Assembly (NCBI GenBank): GCA_963828075.1
Contig: CAWHDH010000021.1
Coordinates: forward strand, 3,658,001-3,722,000
Origin: JACCYI01 sp963828075
GTDB lineage: Bacteria > Actinomycetota > Thermoleophilia > Solirubrobacterales > Solirubrobacteraceae
DNA: 64,000 nucleotides
Reading direction: 5' to 3'
Shown: piece after piece, positions 55,547-63,404 of the stretch
Layout: every line of letters begins with the position of its first letter
Numbering within the stretch: the stretch's first letter is position 1
Position numbers and translations under genes: made by a program
Notes under the pieces: generated by a model
Database searches by the model: none
Seen by the model: the letters and a program-made list of their open reading frames with translations, nothing else
Told to the model about the DNA's origin: nothing

Positions 55547-56017
55547 ATGGGAACCGGGCAGAGGGTCGGCTTCGCCGTGATCTCCGTCGTGATCGCGCTC
55601 GTCGCGGTCATCGTCCTGCGCGACGGGACCGACGCCGAGACCAAGCGGGCCGACCGCCCCCCGGCGACGGCGACCGCGACTCCGACTGCCACAGCGGAGG
55701 CCACCGCGACCGCGACGCCGGAGGTGACCGCCACGCCGACCCCTGAGCCGACGCCCGAGGTCGAGGTCGTGCGCTTCCGGGACGGCAAGGTCGTCGGCGG
55801 GCTCGCGAAGCTGCGGTTCGAGAAGGGCGAGACCGTCCGCTTCGCCGTGCGCTCCGACATCGCCGAGGAGGTCCACGTCCACGGCTACGACGTCAGCAAG
55901 GACGTGTCCGCGGGCGGGACGGCCCGCTTCGCGTTCAAGGCCGACATCGAAGGCATCTTCGAGATCGAGCTCGAGGGCGCGCACATCCAGCTCGCCCAGC
56001 TGCGCGTCGACCCGTGA
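55547..56017 (+). CDS. Membrane-anchored cupredoxin-like protein
   Basis: The 156-residue product has an N-terminal anchor (VGFAVISVVIALVAVIVL). A 40-residue Ala/Thr/Pro linker (ATATPTATAEATATATPEVTATPTPEPTPE) leads to a beta domain with VRSDIAEEVHVHGYDVSKDVSAGGTARFAFKADIEGIFEIELEGAHIQLAQLRV. The fold resembles cupredoxin_1/EfeO-type domains. The His residues in VHVHGYD and GAHIQL could bind copper or iron, but a complete type 1 site is not certain. It would sit outside the membrane. The stop overlaps the next GTG (GTGA). Confidence 0.7.
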   Translation: MGTGQRVGFAVISVVIALVAVIVLRDGTDAETKRADRPPATATATPTATAEATATATPEVTATPTPEPTPEVEVVRFRDGKVVGGLAKLRFEKGETVRFAVRSDIAEEVHVHGYDVSKDVSAGGTARFAFKADIEGIFEIELEGAHIQLAQLRVDP

Positions 56018-57438
56018 GGCGTCGCAACCGCCGGATCGCCGCCGCGCTCGCGGCGTGGTGGGCCGCTGCGCTCGCGTTGCCGCCGCTCGCCGCGGCGCAC
56101 GGGCTCGTCGGCCGCGCCGATCTGCCGATCCCCGCGGAGCTCTTCGCGGTGGCCGCTGCCGCGGTGCTGGTCGTCTCCTTCCTCGCCCTGGCGGCGGGCT
56201 GGTCCGAGCCGCGGCTCGAGGCGGCCCGCGAGCGGCCGCTGTTCCGAGTGCCGCTGGTCGTCGACGTGGCCGCGGGGGCGCTCGGGGTGGTGGCGTTCGC
56301 CCTGGTCGTGGTCGCTGGGTTCGCCGGCCCGGATCGCCCCGGCGAGAACCTCGCGCCGACCGCCGTCTACGTCGTCCTCTGGGTCGGGATTCCGGTCGCG
56401 TCGCTCCTGCTCGGCGACATCTTCCGGCTCATCAGCCCGTGGCGCGCGCTCGGGCGCGCCGCCGGGTGGATCGCGCGGCGGACGGGCGGCGACGCGGTCC
56501 CCGAGCCGCTGGCCTATCCCGAGCGGCTCGGCCGCTGGCCGGCGGTCGCCGGCATCGTCGCGTTCGGGATCTGCGAGCTGTGCTGGGCGGCGGGCCGCGA
56601 TCCGGCGCTGCTCGCGCTGCTCGCCCTCCTCTACGCCGTCGTGCAGTTCGTCGGCATGAGCCTCTACGGCGTCGAGCCGTGGACACGGCGTGCCGACGCG
56701 TTCGGCGGCTACTTCTCCCTGTTCGCGCGCCTCGCGCCGCTCCGGCGCCGCGAGGACGGCACGTTGATGGCGCGCCTGCCGCTCAGCGGCGCTGTAGGCC
56801 TCGGCGCGGTTCCGGGCACGGTCGCGCTGCTCATCGTCGCCATCGGCACCACCGCCTTCGACGGCGCGAAGGAGGGACCGTTGTTCTCGGACGCGGTACC
56901 GACCTTGCAGGACGCATTCGCCGGGCTGGGCGCCTCGAAGGGCACGGCGCTCGAGCTGGCGTTCCTCGCCGGCTACGGCGCCATGATCGCGTTCATCGCC
57001 GCCGTCTGGTGGATCGGGATCGAAGGGATGCCGCGCGTGCGCACCGGGCTGGCGCGCTCCGAGCTCGGCGCGCGGCTCGTCCACTCGCTCATCCCGATCG
57101 TCGCGGCCTACGTCGTCGCCCACTACTTCTCCCTGCTGGCCTACAACGGCCAGGACGCCGTCCGCCTGGCCTCCGATCCGCTCGGGACCGGGGCGGATCT
57201 GCTTGGCGCGGCCGGGCGCGACATCGACTACGGCGTCGTCTCGGCGACGGCGATCTGGTACGTCCAAGTGATCGCGCTGGTCGCCGGGCACGTAGCTGCT
57301 CTCGTGCTTGCCCACGACAGAGCTTTGGTCATCTACAAGTCGGCGCGTGCCGCGGTGCGCTCACAGGGGACCATGCTGGTGCTGATGATCGCCTTCACGT
57401 GTCTCGGGCTGTACCTGCTGTCGGCGGCGAACGCATGA
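56014..57438 (+). CDS. Large polytopic membrane protein of unknown function
   Basis: The 474-residue product has an N-terminal signal-like helix ending PPLAAAHG and about ten more membrane segments. Conserved-looking His residues lie in AHGLVGRADLP, VVAHYFSLLAYN and VAGHVAALVLAHDRALVIY, all near helix ends, plus the loop YGVEPWTRRADAFGGYFSLFARLAPL. Homologues in actinobacteria are, as I recall, sometimes labelled 'fenitrothion hydrolase', which sequence alone does not support. The His positions suggest heme, copper or iron coordination, as inference. It is coupled by overlaps to the genes on both sides. Confidence 0.75.
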   Translation: MRRRNRRIAAALAAWWAAALALPPLAAAHGLVGRADLPIPAELFAVAAAAVLVVSFLALAAGWSEPRLEAARERPLFRVPLVVDVAAGALGVVAFALVVVAGFAGPDRPGENLAPTAVYVVLWVGIPVASLLLGDIFRLISPWRALGRAAGWIARRTGGDAVPEPLAYPERLGRWPAVAGIVAFGICELCWAAGRDPALLALLALLYAVVQFVGMSLYGVEPWTRRADAFGGYFSLFARLAPLRRREDGTLMARLPLSGAVGLGAVPGTVALLIVAIGTTAFDGAKEGPLFSDAVPTLQDAFAGLGASKGTALELAFLAGYGAMIAFIAAVWWIGIEGMPRVRTGLARSELGARLVHSLIPIVAAYVVAHYFSLLAYNGQDAVRLASDPLGTGADLLGAAGRDIDYGVVSATAIWYVQVIALVAGHVAALVLAHDRALVIYKSARAAVRSQGTMLVLMIAFTCLGLYLLSAANA

Positions 57439-57584
57439 CCGCGCTCGTCGTGTTCGCCCACCCCGGTCACTGGGCGGTCCAGGTGCTCTACCTGGCCCCG
57501 CTGGCGGCGCTGGTCATCATGCTCGTGGTCAGCAAGGTCCGCGAGCGCAGGAAGCGCCGCGCCCGCCCCGACGACGCTGATTAG
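57435..57584 (+). CDS. 49-residue membrane peptide with HPGH motif
   Basis: The ATG overlaps the upstream stop (ATGA), so it is translated with the large membrane protein. It reads TALVVFAHPGHWAVQVLYLAPLAALVIMLV (one membrane helix) then a basic tail KVRERRKRRARPDDAD. The His-Pro-Gly-His just before the helix faces the outside if the basic tail is inside, and could be a metal site or contact to the large protein. It is probably a subunit of a membrane complex. The stop codon lies inside the TTAGGGTACCCTAA palindrome. Confidence 0.65.
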   Translation: MTALVVFAHPGHWAVQVLYLAPLAALVIMLVVSKVRERRKRRARPDDAD

Positions 57585-57594
57585 GGTACCCTAA
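57581..57594. promoter_or_regulatory. Perfect palindrome TTAGGGTACCCTAA overlapping a -10 box
   Basis: The TACCCT within it (57587-57592) ends 7 bases before ATG 57600, so the palindrome would cover the promoter core of the iron-type ABC operon. The TTAGG/CCTAA ends recall DtxR/IdeR iron boxes, but the spacing is shorter than the 19-base consensus. Confidence 0.6.
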
Positions 57595-57599
57595 CTCCA

Positions 57600-57797
57600 A
57601 TGAGCGACCCTTTCCGCTTGAACGGCAGGCGGCTGGCCGGGTTGGTGTGCGTCGCGGCACTCGGGCTGGCGACCGCCGGCGGCGTCTCGGCCTGCGGCGA
57701 GAAGCGCGGCGGCGTCGACGTCCAGGGCAGCGGTACGACGTCGACCACCTCGACCGCGCCGACCGGCACGACGCCCGAGACCAGCACCGCTCCATGA
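57600..57797 (+). CDS. Small Thr/Ser-rich lipoprotein
   Basis: The 65-residue product has a signal sequence with lipobox (V-S-A-C, about residue 32) after LAGLVCVAALGLATAGGVSACG. A short linker with Gly/Asp and Thr/Ser-rich tail (SGTTSTTSTAPTGTTPETSTAP) follows. The mature part is only about 34 residues and likely a surface-tethered disordered peptide. Its stop overlaps the ATG of the binding-protein gene. Function is unknown. Confidence 0.6.
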   Translation: MSDPFRLNGRRLAGLVCVAALGLATAGGVSACGEKRGGVDVQGSGTTSTTSTAPTGTTPETSTAP

Positions 57798-58795
57798 GGC
57801 GCCTGGCCAGGGTCCTCGCGGGCGTCGTCGCGCTCGCAGCCTCCGGCTGCGGTTTCGGCGGCGGCTCGGGCGAGACGGACCTGGTCGTCTACTCGGGGCG
57901 CTCCGAGGCGCTGATCAAGCCGATCCTCGACGAGTTCGCCGAGGAGTCGCGACTCAACGTCTCGGTCCGGTTCGCCGACACCACCGAGCTGGCCGGGACG
58001 GTGCTCGAGGAGGGCGACCGCCCGCGCGCCGACGTGTTCATCGGGCAGGACGCCGGCGCGCTCGCGCGGCTCGACGAGCACGGCCGCCTCGCCCGGTACG
58101 CCGCCCGCGCCGTCCCGGAGCGCTTCAAGTCCGCGAGCGGGACGTGGACCGGGCTGTCCGCGCGGGCGCGGGTGCTGATCGTCAACACCGAGGAGCTCGA
58201 GCCGGCCGCGCACCCGAAGAGCGTCTTCGAGCTGACCCGGCCGCGCTGGAAGGGCAAGGTCGCCGCTCCGAACGCGACGAACGCCTCCTGGATCGGGTTC
58301 GTCTCGGAGATGCGGATCAAGCGCGGTGACGCGGCGACCCGGCGCTGGCTCGAGGGGATGAAGCGCAACGGGCTCGCGGTGCTCGGATCCCACACCGACG
58401 TCCGCAAGGCGGTCGGCTCCGGAGAGTTCGCGGTCGGGCTCGTCAACCACTACTACGTCGAGCTCCAGAAGCGCGAGGGCTCGCCCGTCGAGGCGGTCTT
58501 CACCGACCAGGAGGCCGGCGGCTTCGGCGCGGTGATCAACGCCGCGAGCGGCGGGATCCTCAAGGGCGCGGCCCATCCCGAGAACGCCAAGCGGCTGCTG
58601 GACTTCTTGCTCGAGAAGGGCGTCCAGGAGGAGTTCGCAGGGCGCAACTTCGAGTATCCCGTCGTGCCGGGCGTGGCGGCGAAGGGGCTCAAGCCGCTCG
58701 CCGAGATCCACGGCACCGGCGTCGCGCTTGCCGCGCTGGGGCCGAAGCTCGACTCGACGCTCGAACTGCTCGACGAGGTCGGGCTAGGGGAGTAG
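57794..58795 (+). CDS. Ferric-iron-type ABC binding lipoprotein (FbpA-like)
   Basis: The 333-residue product has a lipobox (A-A-S-G-C), then ETDLVVYSGRSEALIKPILDEFAEES, RPRADVFIGQDAGALARLDEHG, TRPRWKGKVAAPNATNASWIGF and LVNHYYVELQKREG. The Tyr-Tyr pair in NHYY matches the iron-binding tyrosines of FbpA/FutA proteins. It probably captures Fe3+ outside the membrane for the next two genes' transporter. Translational coupling continues through the cluster. Confidence 0.88.
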   Translation: MRRLARVLAGVVALAASGCGFGGGSGETDLVVYSGRSEALIKPILDEFAEESRLNVSVRFADTTELAGTVLEEGDRPRADVFIGQDAGALARLDEHGRLARYAARAVPERFKSASGTWTGLSARARVLIVNTEELEPAAHPKSVFELTRPRWKGKVAAPNATNASWIGFVSEMRIKRGDAATRRWLEGMKRNGLAVLGSHTDVRKAVGSGEFAVGLVNHYYVELQKREGSPVEAVFTDQEAGGFGAVINAASGGILKGAAHPENAKRLLDFLLEKGVQEEFAGRNFEYPVVPGVAAKGLKPLAEIHGTGVALAALGPKLDSTLELLDEVGLGE

Positions 58796-60432
58796 TGCCC
58801 CCGTCCGCGGCGCGCACCGCCGGACGGCGCGCCGCCCGTCGCGCGCCGGCCTGGCGGGGATTGCCGGCGCCGGTCCTGGCGGCGGCGGGCGCGGTGGCGC
58901 TCGTCGCGGGCCTGCCGCTGGTCTACGTCCTGGTCCGCGCCGCCGGGGCGGGATCCGAGACGTGGAGCGTCCTGCTCGACCGGCGGATCGGAGTGCTCCT
59001 CGCCAACACGCTCGGGCTCGCCGCGGTCGTGGGCGCCGGCACGCTGCTCCTGGGCGGCGGCCTGGCGTGGCTGACGGTGCGCACCGACCTGCCGGGCCGC
59101 GGCGTCCTGAGCGTCCTGTGCGCGCTGCCGCTCGCGGTCCCGCCCTACGTCGGCGCGGTCATCTACGCCGACGTCCTCGGGCCGCGCGGCGGGCTGCAGG
59201 GCGTGCTCGAGCCGCTCGGCGTCGAGCGGCTGCCGTCGATCTTCGGCTTCGACGGCGCCGCGCTCGTCCTCGTCCTGTTCACCTATCCCTACGTCTTCCT
59301 GCTCGCCTCGGCGGGCCTGGCCGGCCTGAACCCGCACTTCGACGAGGTCGCACGGGCGCTCGGAGCGCGCCCGTGGCGCGTCGCGGTGACGACCGCTCGG
59401 CTGGTGATGCCGGCGCTGGCCGGCGGCGTCCTGCTCGTCGCGCTCTACGTGCTGTCGGACTTCGGCGCGGTCTCGCTGATGCGGTTCGACACCTTCACGA
59501 CCGTGATCTACCAGCAGCTCGGCGGCCGCTTCGACCCGCCCGCCGCGGCTGCGCTTTCCTCGGTGCTCGTCGTGCTGACGCTCGCGGTCCTGGTCGGCGG
59601 GCTCCGGCTGCGCGGCGGCGGGCGGTTCACCCAGACCGACTCGGGCGCCGAGGGCCCGGGCGGCCGGCGCGCGCTGCATCCGCTCGGCCGGCTGCGGTGG
59701 CCGGCGTTCGGGGCGGTCGTGGCCCTCCTCGGCGCGTCGCTCGCCCTCCCGCTCGCCCGGCTGGTCGTCTGGACCGTCGGCGAGCTCGCGGACCAGGATC
59801 CGGCCGCGCTGGCCGCCTACGCGGGCAACTCGCTGATGGTCGCCGGGCTGAGTGCCTCGATCGCGGTGGCGGCCGCGCTTCCGGTCGCGGTGGTCATCGC
59901 GCGCGGCGGGCGCGCGGGCTTCGCCCTCGGCAGCCTGGCGCAGTCGGGCTACGCGCTGCCCGGCGTGATCGTCGCGCTCGCGGCGGTGGCGATCTCGACG
60001 CGCTACGCGAGCCCGCTCTACGGCACATTCGCGCTGCTGACGATCGCGTTCGTCGTGCGGTTCCTGCCCCAGGCGGTCCAGGCGCAGGAGGCCGGGCTCG
60101 CCCAGATCGGCCCCAGCCTCGCCGAGGCGGCCCGGTCGCTCGGCGCGTCACGGGCCGCGGCGTTCCGCCGCGTGACGCTGCCGCTGCTGCGGCCGTCGAT
60201 GACGGCCGCGTGGGTCGTCGTCTTCCTGACCGCGGTCAAGGAGCTGCCGGCGACGCTGATCCTGCGCCCGATCGGGTTCGACACCCTTCCGGTCCGCGTC
60301 TGGACCCCGGCGCGCGACGGCCTGTACGCCGAGGCGGGAGCGGCGGCGCTCGCGCTCGTCATCATCTCGCTGATCCCATTGGCCTTCGTGCTGCTGCGGC
60401 GCCGCGCGGACGGCGCCACGCTCCTGACATGA
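58795..60432 (+). CDS. Fused ABC permease, FbpB-like
   Basis: The 545-residue product has 12 membrane segments in two related halves. Each half has an EAA loop (FDEVARALGARPWRVAVTTARLVMPALAGG, and LAEAARSLGASRAAAFRRVTLPLLRPSMTAAWVV). This double-length permease is the standard partner of FbpA-type proteins. The GTG start shares one base with the previous TAG. Confidence 0.92.
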   Translation: MPPSAARTAGRRAARRAPAWRGLPAPVLAAAGAVALVAGLPLVYVLVRAAGAGSETWSVLLDRRIGVLLANTLGLAAVVGAGTLLLGGGLAWLTVRTDLPGRGVLSVLCALPLAVPPYVGAVIYADVLGPRGGLQGVLEPLGVERLPSIFGFDGAALVLVLFTYPYVFLLASAGLAGLNPHFDEVARALGARPWRVAVTTARLVMPALAGGVLLVALYVLSDFGAVSLMRFDTFTTVIYQQLGGRFDPPAAAALSSVLVVLTLAVLVGGLRLRGGGRFTQTDSGAEGPGGRRALHPLGRLRWPAFGAVVALLGASLALPLARLVVWTVGELADQDPAALAAYAGNSLMVAGLSASIAVAAALPVAVVIARGGRAGFALGSLAQSGYALPGVIVALAAVAISTRYASPLYGTFALLTIAFVVRFLPQAVQAQEAGLAQIGPSLAEAARSLGASRAAAFRRVTLPLLRPSMTAAWVVVFLTAVKELPATLILRPIGFDTLPVRVWTPARDGLYAEAGAAALALVIISLIPLAFVLLRRRADGATLLT

Positions 60433-61475
60433 CCCTGCCCGCGATCGCGCTCACCGACGTCGAGAAGGCCTTCGGCGCGCTGCACGCCGTGCGGCCGATC
60501 CGCCTCGAGGTCGGCCAGGGCGAGCTCTTCGCCGTCCTCGGCCCGAGCGGATGCGGCAAGACGACGCTGCTGCGGCTGATCGCCGGGTTCGAGCGCCCCG
60601 ACGCGGGCCGGATCGAGGTTGGTGGGCGCGTGATGGCCGACCCCGGCTCGCGCACCTGGGTCACGCCCGAGCGCAGGCGGATCGGGATGGTGTTCCAGGA
60701 CTACGCGCTGTTCCCGCACCTGAGCGTCGAGCGCAACGTCGCGTTCGGCCTGCCCCGCCGCGGGTGGGAGCAGCCGGTGCAGAGGGTGCTGGAGCTCGTG
60801 GGGCTCCAGCACAAGGCTCGGAGCTTCCCCCACGAGCTCTCCGGCGGCGAGCGCCAGCGCGTCGCGCTCGCCCGCGCGCTGGCGCCCGAGCCCGAGGTGG
60901 TGCTGCTCGACGAGCCGTTCTCGTCGCTCGACGCGAGCCTGCGTGCCGGGCTGCGACGCGAGGTCGAGCTGATCCTGCGCGAGGCCGAGGCGACGGCGAT
61001 CTTCGTCACCCACGACCAGGAGGAGGCGCTCTCGCTCGCCGACCGGATCGGCGTCATGCGCGACGGGCGCGTCGTGCAGGTCGGCACGCCCGAGGCCGTC
61101 TACTACCAGCCGCAGGACCGCTGGACCGCGCAGTTCGTAGGGGAGGTCAACCTCCTGCACGGCGTCGCGGACGATGGCCGCCCCGCGCACGTCGACACCG
61201 AGCTCGGCCAGTTCGACCTGGCCCGCCCGCCGGGCCCCGGGCTCGTCCGGGTCGCGGTGCGTCCCGAGCAGCTCGACGTCGTGCCCGACGCGGTGCGCAG
61301 CAACGCGACCATCGACGACCGCGAGTTCCGTGGCCACGACGTCCTCTACCGCCTTCGCCACGACGCGGTCCCGGGACAGCTGCTCGTGCAACTGCCGTCC
61401 GTCGAGCTGTTCGACGTGGGCGACCGGGTCCGTGTCCGGCCGGGGCGCGGCGCGGTCGCCCCGTTGATCGACTGA
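60429..61475 (+). CDS. ABC ATPase, FbpC-like
   Basis: The 348-residue ATPase has Walker A VLGPSGCGKTTLLR, Q-loop MVFQDYALFPHL, signature LSGGERQRVALARAL, Walker B VVLLDEPFSSLDASLR and FVTHDQEEALSLAD. A C-terminal TOBE domain reads VRPEQLDVVPDAV and EFRGHDVLYRLRH. It is coupled to the permease (ATGA). Together the three genes form a complete iron-type importer. Confidence 0.93.
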   Translation: MTLPAIALTDVEKAFGALHAVRPIRLEVGQGELFAVLGPSGCGKTTLLRLIAGFERPDAGRIEVGGRVMADPGSRTWVTPERRRIGMVFQDYALFPHLSVERNVAFGLPRRGWEQPVQRVLELVGLQHKARSFPHELSGGERQRVALARALAPEPEVVLLDEPFSSLDASLRAGLRREVELILREAEATAIFVTHDQEEALSLADRIGVMRDGRVVQVGTPEAVYYQPQDRWTAQFVGEVNLLHGVADDGRPAHVDTELGQFDLARPPGPGLVRVAVRPEQLDVVPDAVRSNATIDDREFRGHDVLYRLRHDAVPGQLLVQLPSVELFDVGDRVRVRPGRGAVAPLID

Positions 61476-61527
61476 CATCCGATCTTTGGGCGCTTGACGC
61501 CTCCGCCTCACGGGTAGGGCGGCGGTC

Positions 61528-61812
61528 ATGAGGCGCCGGCACACACGCGACGAGCTCCGGGACCTGCTCGGCGTCGTCGAGGACACGCACGAGCTCGTGC
61601 TGAGCCGGGTCGAGGAGCCGCGGACGCCGCCCCCGCCAGCCGTCGCGTCCGACGAGCTGTTCGTCGTCTGGAGCGCCGCTCGCGCGGAGGCGAACCTCGC
61701 CTACGACGCCTGGTGCGCTGCGCCCGGGCGGCTCGCGTACGCGGTCTACCGCGCCGCCGAGGACCGCGCCGACGCCGCCGAGGCGGCGTTCGCGGGCCTG
61801 CGCGCCGCTTAG
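61528..61812 (+). CDS. Hypothetical 94-residue protein
   Basis: The product is acidic and helical (RDELRDLLGVVEDTHELVLSRVEEPR, then ELFVVWSAARAEANLAYDAWCAAPGRLAYAVYRAAEDRADAAEAAFAGL). It has a Pro-rich turn in the middle and one Cys. Composition and GC pattern support coding. I do not recognise it. It is 52 bases after the transporter and its stop abuts that of the convergent ankyrin gene. Confidence 0.6.
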   Translation: MRRRHTRDELRDLLGVVEDTHELVLSRVEEPRTPPPPAVASDELFVVWSAARAEANLAYDAWCAAPGRLAYAVYRAAEDRADAAEAAFAGLRAA

Positions 61813-61813
61813 C

Positions 61814-63400
61814 TCAGTCCTCGGGTGCGAGCACGGCGTCGAGCACGGCCGCCGACGCCTCGCCGGTCCGCCGCGCGAGCGCATCGATGTCGCGGCCCTC
61901 GACGGCCTGCACGAAGACGACGCCGTCGCGGCTGATGTTCCAGCCGAGCGCCTCAACGGCGCGCTCGGCCGCTTGGAGCCAGCCGGGCGGCCGCCCGGCC
62001 ACGGCCACCGCGCCGCCCAGGTCATCGAGGTCGTAGCGGTCGCCGCGCCGGCGCACGCTGACCCGGATCGGGCGCCCCGGCGTGTAGGTCAGTCCGGTCT
62101 CCCGCACGATCCCATCGCGCTCGGCGGCTGCCTCGAGCAGGGCGGCGACCTTCTCGGCGGCGACCTCGGCCATGCCCTCCACGACGCGTGCGCCGGCGGC
62201 GAGCAGCGCCGAGGCGGCGCCGAGAGAGCCGTCGAGCCGCTCGGCCGCGCCGGGCAGCGCCCGCGATCCCCAGGCCGTCCACGCCAGCGCCGTGCCGGGG
62301 AACTCGCGCGGGCCGCCCATCTCCTCCACCTCGGCGCCGCGCGCGAGCAGCAGCTCGACCGTGCTCGCCCGTCCCCACAACCCGGCGTAGTGCAGCGCGG
62401 TCCCGTCGTCGATCCCGCGCGCGTCCATCGGCACGCCGGCATCGAGGAGCCGCGCCACCACCGCGTCGTCGCCGGCGCTCGCCCAGATCGGCAGCTGCTC
62501 CGCGTCGGCGTCGCGCAACACGAGCCCCGGATGGTCCGCCCGCACCCGGGCGGCGCGCTGCAGGTCGCCGCGGACGATCGCTCCGACCCACTCCGCGGCG
62601 GGGTCGAGCTCGGTGCTCGCACCCGCCGCCGCCAGCAGCCGCATCATCTCGTCGTCCTTGAAGCGGGCGGCTCGCGAGTACGGCGTCAGGCCGTCGCGGT
62701 CATGCGCGTCGAGTGCGGCGCCGTGCTCGATCAGCAGCTCGACGACGGCGGGGTTCCCGGCGTGCAGAAGCGCGTCGCGCAGCTCCGGGTCGGTCGGGCG
62801 CAGGTCGCCGTGCTCGAGCAGGACCCGCACCTTCGCCGGGTCCTCGATCGCGTTGCCGAGCGCGTTGGTGTCGCGCACGGTCGCGCCGCGTGCGAGCAGC
62901 AGCTCCAGGCAGGCGGTGTCGTCGGCCTCGACGGCGTGGTAGACGGACTCGCCGTCGTCCGGGTTCGCCCCGCGGTCGAGCAGCAGTCGTGTCGTCTCGA
63001 GGTCGTGGGCGACGCCCGCCGCGCCGTAGAGCACCGACATCGCGCCGTACTCGTTGTGGTGCACCTCGTTGACGTCGGCGCCGCGGTCGAGCAACAGCGC
63101 GACGACTCGGCGCACGCCCGGCGCCCGCGGCGAGGACGGCCGCAGGAACGCGGAATGGCAGGCGCACGAGAGCGGCTTGCGCCCAAGCCCCGGGACGTCG
63201 CGTCCCACCAGCCCGGGGTCGCGGTCGAGCGCCGCCGCCACGGCGCGGTCGTCCCCGAGCACGAGCGCGACGTCGAGTCCTGCTCCGGCGAGCGCCGGGT
63301 CGTGGGCGACCAGCCGCTCGGCGACGTCGTCGCGGCCGTTCAGCGCGGCGGCCACGAGCCGGGCGCGCCGCTCCTCTCGGTCGATGTCGGGTTCCGTCAC
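61814..63400 (-). CDS. Ankyrin-repeat protein
   Basis: The 528-residue protein contains about eight ankyrin-type repeats across residues 60-390. Examples are RRVVALLLDRGADVNEVHHNEYGAMSVLYGAAG, TTRLLLDRGANPDDGESVYHAVEADDTACLELLLARGATV and STVELLLARGAEVEEMGGP. A C-terminal 130 residues of a different type follow (GARVVEGMAEVAAEKVAALLEAA, then DRYDLDDLGGAVAVAGRPPGWLQAAERAVEALGW). Cytoplasmic and probably a protein-binding scaffold. GTG 63400 is four bases after the SCO1-type stop, so they share an operon. Confidence 0.85.
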   Translation of the reverse strand: MTEPDIDREERRARLVAAALNGRDDVAERLVAHDPALAGAGLDVALVLGDDRAVAAALDRDPGLVGRDVPGLGRKPLSCACHSAFLRPSSPRAPGVRRVVALLLDRGADVNEVHHNEYGAMSVLYGAAGVAHDLETTRLLLDRGANPDDGESVYHAVEADDTACLELLLARGATVRDTNALGNAIEDPAKVRVLLEHGDLRPTDPELRDALLHAGNPAVVELLIEHGAALDAHDRDGLTPYSRAARFKDDEMMRLLAAAGASTELDPAAEWVGAIVRGDLQRAARVRADHPGLVLRDADAEQLPIWASAGDDAVVARLLDAGVPMDARGIDDGTALHYAGLWGRASTVELLLARGAEVEEMGGPREFPGTALAWTAWGSRALPGAAERLDGSLGAASALLAAGARVVEGMAEVAAEKVAALLEAAAERDGIVRETGLTYTPGRPIRVSVRRRGDRYDLDDLGGAVAVAGRPPGWLQAAERAVEALGWNISRDGVVFVQAVEGRDIDALARRTGEASAAVLDAVLAPED

Positions 63401-63404
63401 GGCT

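Noticed and set aside
57581..57594. Calling the palindrome a DtxR/IdeR iron box outright
   Set aside because: The 19-base consensus spacing is not met; only the outer bases agree, so it is listed as a candidate operator.
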